Source: CAZBMJ01 sp964493205 (GTDB taxonomy: Bacteria > Myxococcota > UBA727 > JABDBI01). Taken from it: a DNA stretch of 34,605 nucleotides. The notes below the pieces were generated by a model. That model had not been told where the DNA came from, ran no database searches, and worked only from the letters and a program-made list of their open reading frames with translations. The stretch lies in NCBI GenBank assembly GCA_964493205.1, contig CAZBMJ010000024.1, forward strand, positions 1 to 34,605, read 5' to 3'. A program made the translations under genes and the position numbers. Of the stretch, positions 1 through 8,082 are shown in pieces (position 1 is the stretch's first letter; each line of letters starts with the position of its first letter).

Positions 1-30
1 GATCAAATCTTTAACACACACTTAATATAA

Positions 31-1056
31 CTATTTTATGAGATCTTAGCTATACCTATACTATTAGCAACAAATTTACCATCGATTTCTGATGAATCAA
101 GAATAGACAATTATTTACAAAGCTATAAAAATTTTAGCGGCGCAGTTTTAATTACACAAAATGGCAATATTATTCTTAATAAAGGCTATGGCTATGCAAA
201 CTATGAGTTTTTGATACCTAATACGCCTAAAACTAAATTTCAAATAGCTTCAAATACCAAATCTTTTACTGCTTTTGCAATTATGCATTTGCAACAAAAA
301 AATTTGCTCAATACACAAGATAAACTAAATAAGTATATTAACGATTACCAAAATGGCGATAAGGTTACTATTCACCATCTATTAACTCATACTTCAGGAA
401 TTCCCAATTATTATAAATATTGGAACGACGTTGTTCATAGTAAAAATCTAGAACAAATGGTTAGCAGTTTTAAATCATGGCCTTTGGATTTTGAGCCTGG
501 AACTAATTATAGCTATTCAAACTCTGGGTATACTTTGCTGGCATATATTATAGAAAAAGTATCTGGATTAACTTACGAAGAGTTTTTAAAAGAAAATATT
601 TTTAAACCCTTAGGTATGCATGACACCGGAAGTTATAATCTTAAGCTGGTAAATAATCGAGCGTCTGGCTATATCTATGAAGATAATATTATTTATAACG
701 CCGAGACTCCTAATAACCCAGTTACACTCTTAGGCAATGGCGATTTATATTCCTCTTTAGAAGACTTATACAAATGGGATCGTGAATTGCAAAAAAATAA
801 AGATCTAATTTTTACTCCACATATACCAATGGAAGATTCACCATCTCGTGCACACGGTTATGGCTGGTTTATAGATAAAAAGTTTGACAAGCGCATTGTA
901 GAATACAGTGGATCTCTACGAGGTTTTTTATCTAGGATCATAAAATTTATCGACGATGACATCACAGTTATAATATTAAGCAACTTAGAAGATCGAGAAG
1001 AATTCAATATAATTTATGAAGGCTTGCTTACAACTATCTTTCTAGAACACAGCTAA
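31..1056 (+). CDS. Beta-lactamase-family serine hydrolase, start codon disrupted
   Basis: Serine hydrolase of the class C beta-lactamase / PBP-like fold (esterase, D-aminopeptidase or beta-lactamase-related). The exact substrate cannot be told. Counting from the first usable start (TTG at 211), the SxxK nucleophile motif is S14-N-T-K17, the YxN motif is Y102-S-N104, and the third motif region is Y232-S-G234, where the family often has HxG. The frame is open from 31. Codons 139-210 encode a conserved lead-in to this fold (SGAVLI, then KGYGYANYEF), so the true protein must start upstream of 211. No ATG, GTG or TTG lies in frame between 31 and 210. An ATG at 38 is out of frame and meets a stop after three codons. 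A one-base loss near 44-46 would explain this, because restoring it gives a short signal peptide (M-R-x-L-A-I-P-I-L-L-A). It is either a recent frameshift or a sequence error. Coordinate 31 is where the frame opens, not a start codon. Confidence 0.8.
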   Translation, partial: LFYEILAIPILLATNLPSISDESRIDNYLQSYKNFSGAVLITQNGNIILNKGYGYANYEFLIPNTPKTKFQIASNTKSFTAFAIMHLQQKNLLNTQDKLNKYINDYQNGDKVTIHHLLTHTSGIPNYYKYWNDVVHSKNLEQMVSSFKSWPLDFEPGTNYSYSNSGYTLLAYIIEKVSGLTYEEFLKENIFKPLGMHDTGSYNLKLVNNRASGYIYEDNIIYNAETPNNPVTLLGNGDLYSSLEDLYKWDRELQKNKDLIFTPHIPMEDSPSRAHGYGWFIDKKFDKRIVEYSGSLRGFLSRIIKFIDDDITVIILSNLEDREEFNIIYEGLLTTIFLEHS

Positions 1057-1145
1057 CTTAAACCCTTAATTTCATTATTTGACTTTACATTTAACACCAA
1101 TATAGTTTAACTTTTTTACAATACACTTTAACCAAGGGGGGAATT

Positions 1146-2927
1146 GTGTACAAAAAAGCTATATACTTTGCTTTATTCTACTCGCTAAATATTTTAGCTA
1201 TGCCAACTCATAATGAAACATTGCTAACATTGCCAGATAGTTTTGATCCTACTATTCTAGAAAATCAAGAAATAGCCAAGGCATTGGCTAGTTTGCAATT
1301 ATTTAAAGACGACAAAGATGAAAATTTATATTACTATGTGCCACCATTTAGAATATTACCTTACAAAGAAGGCGCTGCTGGAGGATTACGCAATTACCAA
1401 TTAATAGAAGACCTAGAAACTGCTAGAAAAATATTAGACGATGTTAAAAATAAGGTTTATGAACAAGAGCCTTGGTTTCTTGGACGATTAAAAGATTCTT
1501 TAAATCATATAGATTATTTAAAAGATAATTTAAAAAATACAGAAGAAAGAATATCTTTTTGGGAACTTAAACTAGCAGAAGCTTTATTGACAGATAAAAA
1601 ATCTTTCATAGATACTTGCCGTCAGTTTATTGAAGATAAAACTAAACAATTAGCATTGGAAAAAGAAGCAATAAAAAATGCAACTAAAGAACTAGAAAAT
1701 TATAAGCTCACTCTCGCCCAAGAACACATAACATCACAGATAGCTTTTGGTTCGGCATATTTGCGTATGGCAGGTGGTTTTTTTGAAGCAAAATTATATA
1801 CTGATGCAGAAGAGTTAGTGGAAGCTTTTGGGGATGCTTTAGCTACGGCTGATAACGCTTATGCTGGCTTTTTTAGTATGACTATTTATGCTGGATTCAC
1901 CAAAGCAGAACTTAATGCATTGCTGAAATATAAAAAACTTGTGCCACAAGCTCGTATTATCATCATGCCTGGAAGTAAATTTGCCTTTAGTTCTACCACT
2001 GATGTGGGCATAGAAAAAGATCAACCAAAAAGCATCAAAATATTTTCTAACTCTACAGGAGCTGGTAATTATACCGGCGCAAATATTGTTTTTGACTTAA
2101 CTGCAGCTGGAGCAAGAGCATTAACACTATCCTTGGATCCATTTATTGTACCCCTTAAAGTTAGTGCTGAAACAACTTTTAGATTAGAACCTTTTCACGC
2201 TGAATTACGATGTAACTTTAGTAACGAATTTAGCAGCAGAGGCATAGCATCGTCGAAAAAAGGATTTTTGTTTTTTCCTGACGAAGTAACTAATAATATA
2301 AGCACTACATCAGTTAGCAATGGTGGCCCTTGTAGTTTGAGACATATTTCGGGAGATCCTAAATCTGCAGAATTTGAAGCTTTAAAAAAAACCAAAGCAT
2401 TTTTTGATAGAATACAATTCCAAGAAGTAGAAATGAACGAGATGGATAAAAGATACCATGTTGAACATGTAAGTAGAGAACTAGAACGTCATCAGCGAAA
2501 TAATGAAAGCCCATCTTTTAATCCTATTAGTAGCTACTTACGACTTGGGCTTGGTGGAGCTTTAATAGAAGGTTTATATAAACTAAGCACTAGAAAGCGC
2601 TATATGCATTACGAGGACACTCATCGTTTGTCCAGTCATAGCTTTAACGAAACTATTTATTTAACAAAAAGCGAAACTCAACGAACAGACTGGGGTGTTA
2701 GGCTTTGCTTAAAGTATGATGCCAGCGTGCTTGCCTATATGCGCTGCACTGAATTTGACGAAAAAAATGCTGTAAGTATTGTTGAGGCCACTGAAAATGC
2801 GCTAAATAAATCTGTTTGTGAACCCGGCGATAAAATTACAGATTGCCGCAACAAACGCATTGCTGAAATGGCAAAAATACCAAGTGAGACTAACTTATTT
2901 GAACAAGATAATTTGTTGTTTAAATAA
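1146..2927 (+). CDS. Exported protein of unknown function with coiled coil
   Basis: I do not recognise this 593-aa protein. It starts with GTG, supported by a strong Shine-Dalgarno run (AAGGGGGG) about six bases upstream. The first 19 residues look like a Sec signal peptide (lysines at 3-4, hydrophobic core, cleavage after LNILA). Residues about 115-195 are strongly helical and charged with heptad-like spacing, so a coiled coil is likely. The remainder is mixed alpha/beta with scattered cysteines, including two near 356 and 397, which is compatible with disulfides in the periplasm or outside. The gene stands alone and ends at a clear terminator. No catalytic motif was seen. Confidence 0.75.
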   Translation: MYKKAIYFALFYSLNILAMPTHNETLLTLPDSFDPTILENQEIAKALASLQLFKDDKDENLYYYVPPFRILPYKEGAAGGLRNYQLIEDLETARKILDDVKNKVYEQEPWFLGRLKDSLNHIDYLKDNLKNTEERISFWELKLAEALLTDKKSFIDTCRQFIEDKTKQLALEKEAIKNATKELENYKLTLAQEHITSQIAFGSAYLRMAGGFFEAKLYTDAEELVEAFGDALATADNAYAGFFSMTIYAGFTKAELNALLKYKKLVPQARIIIMPGSKFAFSSTTDVGIEKDQPKSIKIFSNSTGAGNYTGANIVFDLTAAGARALTLSLDPFIVPLKVSAETTFRLEPFHAELRCNFSNEFSSRGIASSKKGFLFFPDEVTNNISTTSVSNGGPCSLRHISGDPKSAEFEALKKTKAFFDRIQFQEVEMNEMDKRYHVEHVSRELERHQRNNESPSFNPISSYLRLGLGGALIEGLYKLSTRKRYMHYEDTHRLSSHSFNETIYLTKSETQRTDWGVRLCLKYDASVLAYMRCTEFDEKNAVSIVEATENALNKSVCEPGDKITDCRNKRIAEMAKIPSETNLFEQDNLLFK

Positions 2928-2943
2928 AAGCATAAATTGAACG

Positions 2944-2971
2944 GCCACATCTCAATGTGGCTCTCTTTTTT
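2944..2971 (+). terminator. Rho-independent terminator
   Basis: A 7-bp perfect stem (GCCACAT / ATGTGGC) with a 4-base loop, followed by TCTCTTTTTT. It lies 17 bases after the stop of the exported 593-aa gene, which it should terminate. Confidence 0.85.
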
Positions 2972-3124
2972 GAACAATTTTGCAACATTTGATAGCCTAT
3001 TCGGCATCTCGCTCTTATTTGACTCTAAGGATTGGAAGATGCAAAATATCTTTATAAAAATTACGACAAGCTGAGTTTTGGATAAGCCCCATGGAATGGG
3101 GGGTTGTAAAATCTGGATTAAATA

Positions 3125-3162
3125 TTGACACAAGACTATGCACATGACACAATGCATGTCAT
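3125..3162 (+). promoter_or_regulatory. Promoter and likely autoregulatory operator of the toxin-antitoxin operon
   Basis: TTGACA (3125-3130) is followed after 17 bases by CACAAT (3148-3153), a good -35 and a fair -10. A perfect inverted repeat, ATGACA (3144-3149) and TGTCAT (3157-3162) with a 7-base spacer, covers the -10 box and lies about 30 bases before the antitoxin start. Phd/VapB antitoxins usually bind such palindromes to repress their own operon; that role here is inferred from position. Confidence 0.5.
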
Positions 3163-3191
3163 AATGTTAGTTACTCAATAAAGGTGCGACA

Positions 3192-3461
3192 ATGCAAAAA
3201 GCAAATGCTTTGCAGCTTAGACAAAATCTGGGACAAATAGTTAAACGATTGATAGATACTGGCGAACCTATTCTTTTAGAAAAAGATCGAAAACCAGTAG
3301 GTGTTATAATTTCGCTAGATGATTACAAAAAACGATTTGTTGATATTGATGCAGATATTTTACGTCGTGAGATGATCGAAGAAATAAAAAATGCAAAGTT
3401 AAAGCTACCTAAAAACATATCATCACTTGACCTGTTAAGAACTCTTAGAGCAGGTGAATAG
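3192..3461 (+). CDS. Type II antitoxin, Phd/YefM-like
   Basis: Antitoxin of 89 aa expected to neutralise the PIN-domain toxin encoded directly after it and to repress the operon by binding DNA. The N-terminal half has the Phd/YefM pattern: an N-terminal helix (residues 3-21, ALQLRQNLGQIVKRL), then short strands ending in KPVGVIISLDDY (residues 35-46). The C-terminal part is charged and helical, as expected of the toxin-wrapping segment. A Shine-Dalgarno AAGGTG lies seven bases before the ATG. The stop codon directly abuts the toxin start. Confidence 0.85.
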   Translation: MQKANALQLRQNLGQIVKRLIDTGEPILLEKDRKPVGVIISLDDYKKRFVDIDADILRREMIEEIKNAKLKLPKNISSLDLLRTLRAGE

Positions 3462-3872
3462 ATGTCTAATCTTAGGATCATAGATGCTTCTGTTGCTATC
3501 AAATGGTTTTTGATAGATGAAGTTAAACGTAAGGAAGCGATTTTACTTCTCGATGAAATTCAAAAATCTCCTCATTATTTTGCAGTACCTGAGCTGTTTT
3601 TTAATGAGATGCTTGCAGTATTATGTCGGCTTGTTAATGATGGTGCGATCATCAAAAAATATATAAACTTGCTTGAAAATCTTGGGCTTCATCGTCTTGG
3701 TAATGGAAGTGAACTTCTAAGTACAGCTGCACAAATTGCAGTAAAATATAAGCTAACTGGTTATGATGCCATTTATGCTGCTTCTGCACAAATAATGCAA
3801 GGCACGTGGGTAACTGCTGACATTAAGGCACATAAACGGATTGATAAACTTAAAATATCAATAGTGCTTTAA
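3462..3872 (+). CDS. vapC: VapC-like PIN-domain toxin ribonuclease
   Basis: Toxin of 136 aa of the VapC/PIN family, a Mg-dependent endoribonuclease that typically cuts tRNA or rRNA. The acidic metal site is complete: D8 in the first strand (RIIDAS), E44 or E49 in the second helix, D102 in GYDAIYAA and D120 in WVTAD. Length is normal for the family. Its ATG follows the antitoxin stop without a gap, and the Shine-Dalgarno AGGTG lies inside the antitoxin end, so the two are translationally coupled. The pairing of a Phd-type antitoxin with a VapC toxin is common. Confidence 0.9.
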   Translation: MSNLRIIDASVAIKWFLIDEVKRKEAILLLDEIQKSPHYFAVPELFFNEMLAVLCRLVNDGAIIKKYINLLENLGLHRLGNGSELLSTAAQIAVKYKLTGYDAIYAASAQIMQGTWVTADIKAHKRIDKLKISIVL

Positions 3873-3958
3873 TTTTTGCTTACCATATTTGACACTCATG
3901 CAATCATGAAAAAAACCAAGGCCAATATAAGTCATGCCACGGTGTTATGTCGTATTAA

Positions 3959-4420
3959 TTATAATTTTTTCTTCATGCTTATGCACGGCAAGCTTACTCC
4001 CAGTGGCGATACATGCATGGAGTCTCTTACTTTTTGATATCCTTGCTTTTCATAAAAACCATATGCATTTAATGTTGAGTCTAAAAACAGCTCATCGAGG
4101 CCATGTGCACGAGCAATTGTTTCAAAATGAGAAATCATCATCTTCGCAAAACCTTTTCCTTGATAATCTGGAATTACAAAAATCGCTTCTATGCGCTTTT
4201 TAATAAGATCAATAAAACCAGTGGCAATAATTTGATTCTCAGAAACTGCAACCCACCATTCATTTTTTAGCATAGCTTCAGCAAAATCACTGGGCATTTG
4301 AACAGGTGTCCATTTTAGCAAATCATTTTTTGGATAATAAGTATTCTCAATACCACGAATAGCAGAAGTTCTTATATCCCAAACAGCATTGGCTTCTTTG
4401 ATAGTTGCTTTTCTTATCAT
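3959..4420 (-). CDS. GNAT-family N-acetyltransferase
   Basis: Acetyl-CoA-dependent N-acetyltransferase of about 153 aa; the acceptor is unknown. The acetyl-CoA pyrophosphate-binding motif is visible as YQGKGFAK after the beta-4 strand (EAIFVIP), followed by helix alpha-3, the strand LDELFLDST and the ending NAYGFYEKQGYQKV. The frame runs back to a GTG at 4444, but the ATG at 4420 is chosen because AAAGGA lies just upstream and the protein then begins MIRKATIKEA, a typical GNAT first strand. It is a lone gene between the VapC end and a palindromic repeat element. Confidence 0.85.
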   Translation of the reverse strand: MIRKATIKEANAVWDIRTSAIRGIENTYYPKNDLLKWTPVQMPSDFAEAMLKNEWWVAVSENQIIATGFIDLIKKRIEAIFVIPDYQGKGFAKMMISHFETIARAHGLDELFLDSTLNAYGFYEKQGYQKVRDSMHVSPLGVSLPCISMKKKL

Positions 4421-4522
4421 ATTTTTTCCTTTAAACAGATGCACATGATATAAAATTTATAAAAGCAAAAGCGGTTGTTATGATTGATTTCGTTAATTTT
4501 TCCATGGCAACTTAAGCACGCA

Positions 4523-4612
4523 TTTCTACGTACCGTAACTAGTTCACGGTATCCAGAAAACTAATCCCAGTTAATTGTCTGGATGCCTCGCACAAGGCGT
4601 GGCACGTAGGAA
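4523..4612. repeat. Palindromic intergenic repeat, copy 1 (nested hairpins)
   Basis: Same element as 23218-23319 in inverted orientation. Both ends carry a version of TTYCTACGT as terminal inverted repeats. Inside each half is a small hairpin and then the inner arm ATCCAGA. One half reads ACCGTAA-ctagt-TCACGGT and the other, on the minus strand, GCCACGC-cttgt-GCGAGGC. The two halves can also pair to each other, giving a cruciform with two side hairpins. It lies 20 bases past the secG stop and could end transcription of the gap operon. It has no coding capacity. Confidence 0.8.
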
Positions 4613-4632
4613 GTGACTGGAAATTTTAAAAC

Positions 4633-5034
4633 TTATTTTTTATCTGCTGGTGCAGGTGCTGCTTCCGCTTCAGCAGCTGGAACTGCTGGTTTTTCAGAAT
4701 TAGAATCTTTTACTTCTTCTGCAGGTTTTGCTTCATCTGTTTTTTGTTCAACAGGTAGATTTTTATTAAGTTCTTCAAGCTCTTTTAAAATAGCTTTGTT
4801 ACCCTGCACAGAAGACATATAAGACAAAGCAAAATTGGTAACCATAAAGCATATAGCTGCTCCAAAAGTTATCTTTGATAAAAAAGTATTGGCGCCACGT
4901 GCTCCAAATACTGTATCACTGCCTGCTCCACCTAGTGCTGCGGAAGCTCCACCTTTATTACCAGGTTGAAGCAAAATTACCATTATTAAAAAAAGTGCCA
5001 CTAAAACTTGCAAAATGATCACGAACGTTAACAT
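4633..5034 (-). CDS. secG: Protein translocase subunit SecG
   Basis: Small inner-membrane subunit of the SecYEG translocon, which helps SecA-driven export. Two transmembrane segments are visible, residues 1-23 and about 52-73. Between them is the conserved loop LLQPGNKGG, the Ser/Gly stretch and GARGANTFLSK. From about residue 85 a long tail follows, rich in Glu, Lys, Ala and Pro (ending PAAEAEAAPAPADKK), giving 133 aa in total against the roughly 75-110 aa of many SecG proteins. It is last in the gap-pgk-tpiA-secG operon, three bases after the tpiA stop, a common bacterial arrangement. Confidence 0.95.
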   Translation of the reverse strand: MLTFVIILQVLVALFLIMVILLQPGNKGGASAALGGAGSDTVFGARGANTFLSKITFGAAICFMVTNFALSYMSSVQGNKAILKELEELNKNLPVEQKTDEAKPAEEVKDSNSEKPAVPAAEAEAAPAPADKK

Positions 5035-5037
5035 ATT

Positions 5038-5790
5038 TTATACTCCCAAAAGGCTCATCGTTTTAACCATATTAAAAAATGAAGCAACCTGCAATGATGC
5101 TCCCCCAACTAAAACACCATCAATATCACACTTTAGCATTAAATCCTTAATATTTTGGTTATTTACAGAGCCACCGTATAGTAAACGAATTTTTTTTGAA
5201 ACTTCTTTTGTAAATATTTTGGATAAATTTTGACGAATTATAGCCATAGCATCTAGAATTTTGTCTTCACTAGCTACTTCACCACTACCAATAGCCCAAA
5301 TTGGCTCATAGGCAATAATAATATTTGGGCTATTTACCTTTTTTAAGGCATTTGCGCATTGTTTGGATAGTATTTCAGAAGTTTTACCCAAATTTCTATC
5401 TTGAAAACTTTCTCCAATACAAATAACAGGAGTAATATTGTTGAATAAACAAGCTAACACCTTTTTATTAACATCTTCGTCGCTTTCATGAAATAACTGA
5501 CGACGTTCAGAATGACCAATTAAACAATAAGTAACACCAAAATCTAATAAGTTTTTACAAGAATATTCACCAGTAAATGCCCCAAAATCTTCATAAAACA
5601 CATTTTGGGCAGCTAAAAATAAATTTTTGCCTTGAATTTTACAAAAAGCAGCATCAAGGAGCGTAGCTACAGGTGCAATAGCTATATCAACATTGTTTAT
5701 ATTTTGGATTTGAGGCAAAAATTCGCTCAAAAAATCAAGCATATCTTTTTTAGTATGATTAAGTTTCCAATTGCCTATAATTATTTTCAT
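5038..5790 (-). CDS. tpiA: Triosephosphate isomerase
   Basis: Interconverts dihydroxyacetone phosphate and glyceraldehyde 3-phosphate in glycolysis and gluconeogenesis. The full TIM-barrel landmarks are present: N7 and K9 in GNWKLN, the electrophile H93 in IGHSERR, the catalytic base E162 in AYEPIWAIGSG, and the phosphate-binding LLYGGSV and GVLVGGASL near the C-terminus. At 250 aa the length is normal. Its ATG overlaps the pgk stop by four bases (ATGA), indicating translational coupling within the operon. Confidence 0.98.
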   Translation of the reverse strand: MKIIIGNWKLNHTKKDMLDFLSEFLPQIQNINNVDIAIAPVATLLDAAFCKIQGKNLFLAAQNVFYEDFGAFTGEYSCKNLLDFGVTYCLIGHSERRQLFHESDEDVNKKVLACLFNNITPVICIGESFQDRNLGKTSEILSKQCANALKKVNSPNIIIAYEPIWAIGSGEVASEDKILDAMAIIRQNLSKIFTKEVSKKIRLLYGGSVNNQNIKDLMLKCDIDGVLVGGASLQVASFFNMVKTMSLLGV

Positions 5791-6977
5791 AGTAACGCTT
5801 TTAACCCTGGCAGCTCTTTGCCTTCTAAAAACTCTAAACTTGCTCCACCACCTGTAGACACAAAACTTATTTTATCCATTAGATTTAGTGATTGTAGTGC
5901 CAAAATAGAGTCTCCTCCCCCTACTACACTTAATCCAGTAGAATCTGCCATTGCTTGTAATACAGCTTTCGTACCATTAGAAAACTCTGCCTCACTAAAT
6001 ATACCCACAGGCCCATTACAAAAAATAGTACTGGCTCTACTTATTTCATCAACAAACATAGAAATAGTTTTTGGCCCAATATCTACACCTATTTGCTTAG
6101 GAAGAATAGTGTTGGAAGGCATAACACAAACACCCGTTTTATTGGCCAAATTTTCACAAACAAGATTATCCACAGGCAACAAAACTTTCACACCAAGTTC
6201 TCTGGCTGTATTTAGTAAAGTTTTAGCAACACCAAGTTTGTCGTCTTCCACTAAACTTGCTCCAACACTATAACCTTGAGCTTTTAAAAAAGTATAAGCC
6301 ATGGCCCCACCGATTAATAGGCAATCAACTTTTTTAATAAGTTGAGAAAGCACACCTATTTTATTGCTAACTTTAGCTCCACCAATAATAGCAATAAATG
6401 GTTTTTTGGATTTGTATAAAAAATTATCAAAAAATTGAACTTCTTTTTTAAGAAGTAGGCCACCAATCTTTTTATCAATAAATTTAGTTATACCAACAAT
6501 AGATGCATGTTCACGATGAGAACAAGAAAAAGCTTCGTTAATATATACGTCTATTCCCCTAGAAAGAAGCTTTGAGAAAACTACGTCGTTATTCTCTTCA
6601 CCGGGAGAAAATCTTAAATTTTCTAAAAATATTAAAGAGCCCAAATTAGCATTTTTAATAATTTTAACCACACCAGCACTGGCAGAATCATGCACAAAAA
6701 TAAGTTCTATATCAAGTAAATCTCTTAAATAAGCAGCCACTTTTTCCATGCTTAAACTTTCTTTAAATTTGCCATTGGGTCTGCCTAAATGAGAGGCTAA
6801 GACTACTTTGCAATTGCATCGCAAAAGCTTTCTAATGGTTGGCAGCGCTTCTATAATTCTTGTATCATCAGCAATGCTACCATCGGTGTTCATAGGGACA
6901 TTAAAATCAACTCTACAAAAAACTGTTTTTTGTTCTAACTCATCATCTTTTACTTCATCTAACCATTGAATATTCAT
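5787..6977 (-). CDS. pgk: Phosphoglycerate kinase
   Basis: Transfers phosphate from 1,3-bisphosphoglycerate to ADP in glycolysis. Substrate-binding motifs include VDFNVP near the N-terminus, LASHLGRP, and SCSHREHAS. The nucleotide-binding side has FIAIIGGAKVSNKI, the glycine-rich FCNGPVGIFSE and VVGGGDS. Length is about 396 aa, normal for the family. The ATG at 6977 is preferred over the GTG at 6986: AGGTG sits six bases before it, and the GTG itself is part of that ribosome site, directly abutting the gap stop. It lies second in the operon and overlaps tpiA by four bases. Confidence 0.97.
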   Translation of the reverse strand: MNIQWLDEVKDDELEQKTVFCRVDFNVPMNTDGSIADDTRIIEALPTIRKLLRCNCKVVLASHLGRPNGKFKESLSMEKVAAYLRDLLDIELIFVHDSASAGVVKIIKNANLGSLIFLENLRFSPGEENNDVVFSKLLSRGIDVYINEAFSCSHREHASIVGITKFIDKKIGGLLLKKEVQFFDNFLYKSKKPFIAIIGGAKVSNKIGVLSQLIKKVDCLLIGGAMAYTFLKAQGYSVGASLVEDDKLGVAKTLLNTARELGVKVLLPVDNLVCENLANKTGVCVMPSNTILPKQIGVDIGPKTISMFVDEISRASTIFCNGPVGIFSEAEFSNGTKAVLQAMADSTGLSVVGGGDSILALQSLNLMDKISFVSTGGGASLEFLEGKELPGLKALL

Positions 6978-6986
6978 TAAAATCAC

Positions 6987-7988
6987 CTAATTTAAAGATA
7001 CCATTTCTAATAAATCTACTGCTCTATTAGTAAATCCCCATTCATTATCGTACCAAGCAAGGACTTTAACTAAATTTTTATCAATTACCATGGTGTTTTT
7101 TGCATCCACAATAGAAGAATAACTACTGCCATTAAAATCTATAGAAACTAAAGGCTCATAACAAATATCCAAAATATTTTTAAAACTGCTTTTTGAATAT
7201 TTTTCAAATAACCCATTTATTTGTTCTGCTGAAGCATCCTTTTGCACTTCTACCACCATATCCACTAAACTAACATTGGGGGTAGGCACTCTTATGGCTA
7301 TGCCATCAAATTTATTTTTTAAATCTGGCAGTACCAGTGCTATAGCCCGAGCAGCACCCGTAGTTGTTGGTATCAAAGAAAGAGCAGCTGCTCGCGATCT
7401 GCGCTTATCTTTATGAGGCAAATCTAATAAATTTTGGTCATTGGTGTAGCTATGTATGGTGGTAACTAAAGCTTTTTTAATACCCAAATTATCATCTAAT
7501 ATTTTAGCTAGTGGCGCTATGCAGTTAGTAGTGCAAGAAGCAGTAGAAATAACCGTCATATTTGGCTTATAAGCTTCATTGTTTACACCATAACAAATTG
7601 TGGCATCAGCAGAGTCATTGGTTGAAGGAGCGCTAATAACTACTTTCTTAGCACCAGCAATCAAATGCTTAGATGCTTGTTCTTTACTTAAAAAATGCCC
7701 GCTTGATTCAAGCACTATATCAACGCCCAAATCTTTCCACGGCAAATTGGCTGGGTCTTTTTCATTAAAAATTTGTATTTTTTGGTCATTTATCCATAAA
7801 TAATTATCTTTGGGATAAATACTATGAGCTAAGCGGCCATGAACCGAATCATATTTAAGCAAATAAGCTAACTCATCAGCTGACGCTAAATCATTAATTG
7901 CTATTACATTTAAATTTGATCTTTCTAAAAGAATTCTTAAGGCTACTCGCCCTATTCTACCAAAACCATTTATCGCCAATTTAGCCAT
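6987..7988 (-). CDS. gap: Glyceraldehyde-3-phosphate dehydrogenase, type I
   Basis: Oxidises glyceraldehyde 3-phosphate to 1,3-bisphosphoglycerate with NAD. The NAD-binding start INGFGRIGR is at residues 6-14, with the acidic D33 in INDL that normally favours NAD over NADP. The catalytic cysteine C152 lies in STASCTTNC and the activating H179 in TTIHSYT. The C-terminus has WYDNEWGFTNR. At 333 aa it is full length. It is the first gene of the gap-pgk-tpiA-secG operon, with GAGGT eight bases before the ATG and a promoter just upstream. Confidence 0.98.
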   Translation of the reverse strand: MAKLAINGFGRIGRVALRILLERSNLNVIAINDLASADELAYLLKYDSVHGRLAHSIYPKDNYLWINDQKIQIFNEKDPANLPWKDLGVDIVLESSGHFLSKEQASKHLIAGAKKVVISAPSTNDSADATICYGVNNEAYKPNMTVISTASCTTNCIAPLAKILDDNLGIKKALVTTIHSYTNDQNLLDLPHKDKRRSRAAALSLIPTTTGAARAIALVLPDLKNKFDGIAIRVPTPNVSLVDMVVEVQKDASAEQINGLFEKYSKSSFKNILDICYEPLVSIDFNGSSYSSIVDAKNTMVIDKNLVKVLAWYDNEWGFTNRAVDLLEMVSLN

Positions 7989-8014
7989 TACTCAAACCTC
8001 TTTTTAAATTTGCA

Positions 8015-8042
8015 AATCTAGCAATACAAAATTAGGTGTCAA
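8015..8042 (-). promoter_or_regulatory. Probable sigma-70-type promoter of the gap operon
   Basis: On the minus strand a perfect TTGACA (8042-8037) is followed after 16 bases by TAGATT (8020-8015), leaving 26 bases to the gap start codon at 7988. The leading gene of a glycolytic operon is expected to have a strong promoter here. The start point itself is not visible from sequence. Confidence 0.55.
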
Positions 8043-8055
8043 GCTAAAGAATATT

Positions 8056-8061
8056 TATAAT
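8056..8061 (+). promoter_or_regulatory. Possible -10 box for the DOT1-like gene
   Basis: A perfect TATAAT lies 21 bases before the ATG at 8083 in the short divergent region. No good -35 box stands at the expected distance, so this is a weak call in AT-rich DNA. AGGAG follows as the ribosome site. Confidence 0.3.
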
Positions 8062-8082
8062 AAAAACAAATAGGAGAAAAAA

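Noticed and set aside
3087..3101. Small hairpin CCCCAT / ATGGGG as a terminator or regulatory RNA
   Set aside because: Six-base stem with a three-base loop, no T-run, and the functional terminator lies upstream at 2944-2971. Nothing else in the region supports a role.
2735..3157. A 140-codon minus-strand frame covering the end of the exported orphan and the following intergenic DNA
   Set aside because: No ribosome site, odd composition, and it runs antisense through a gene and its terminator.
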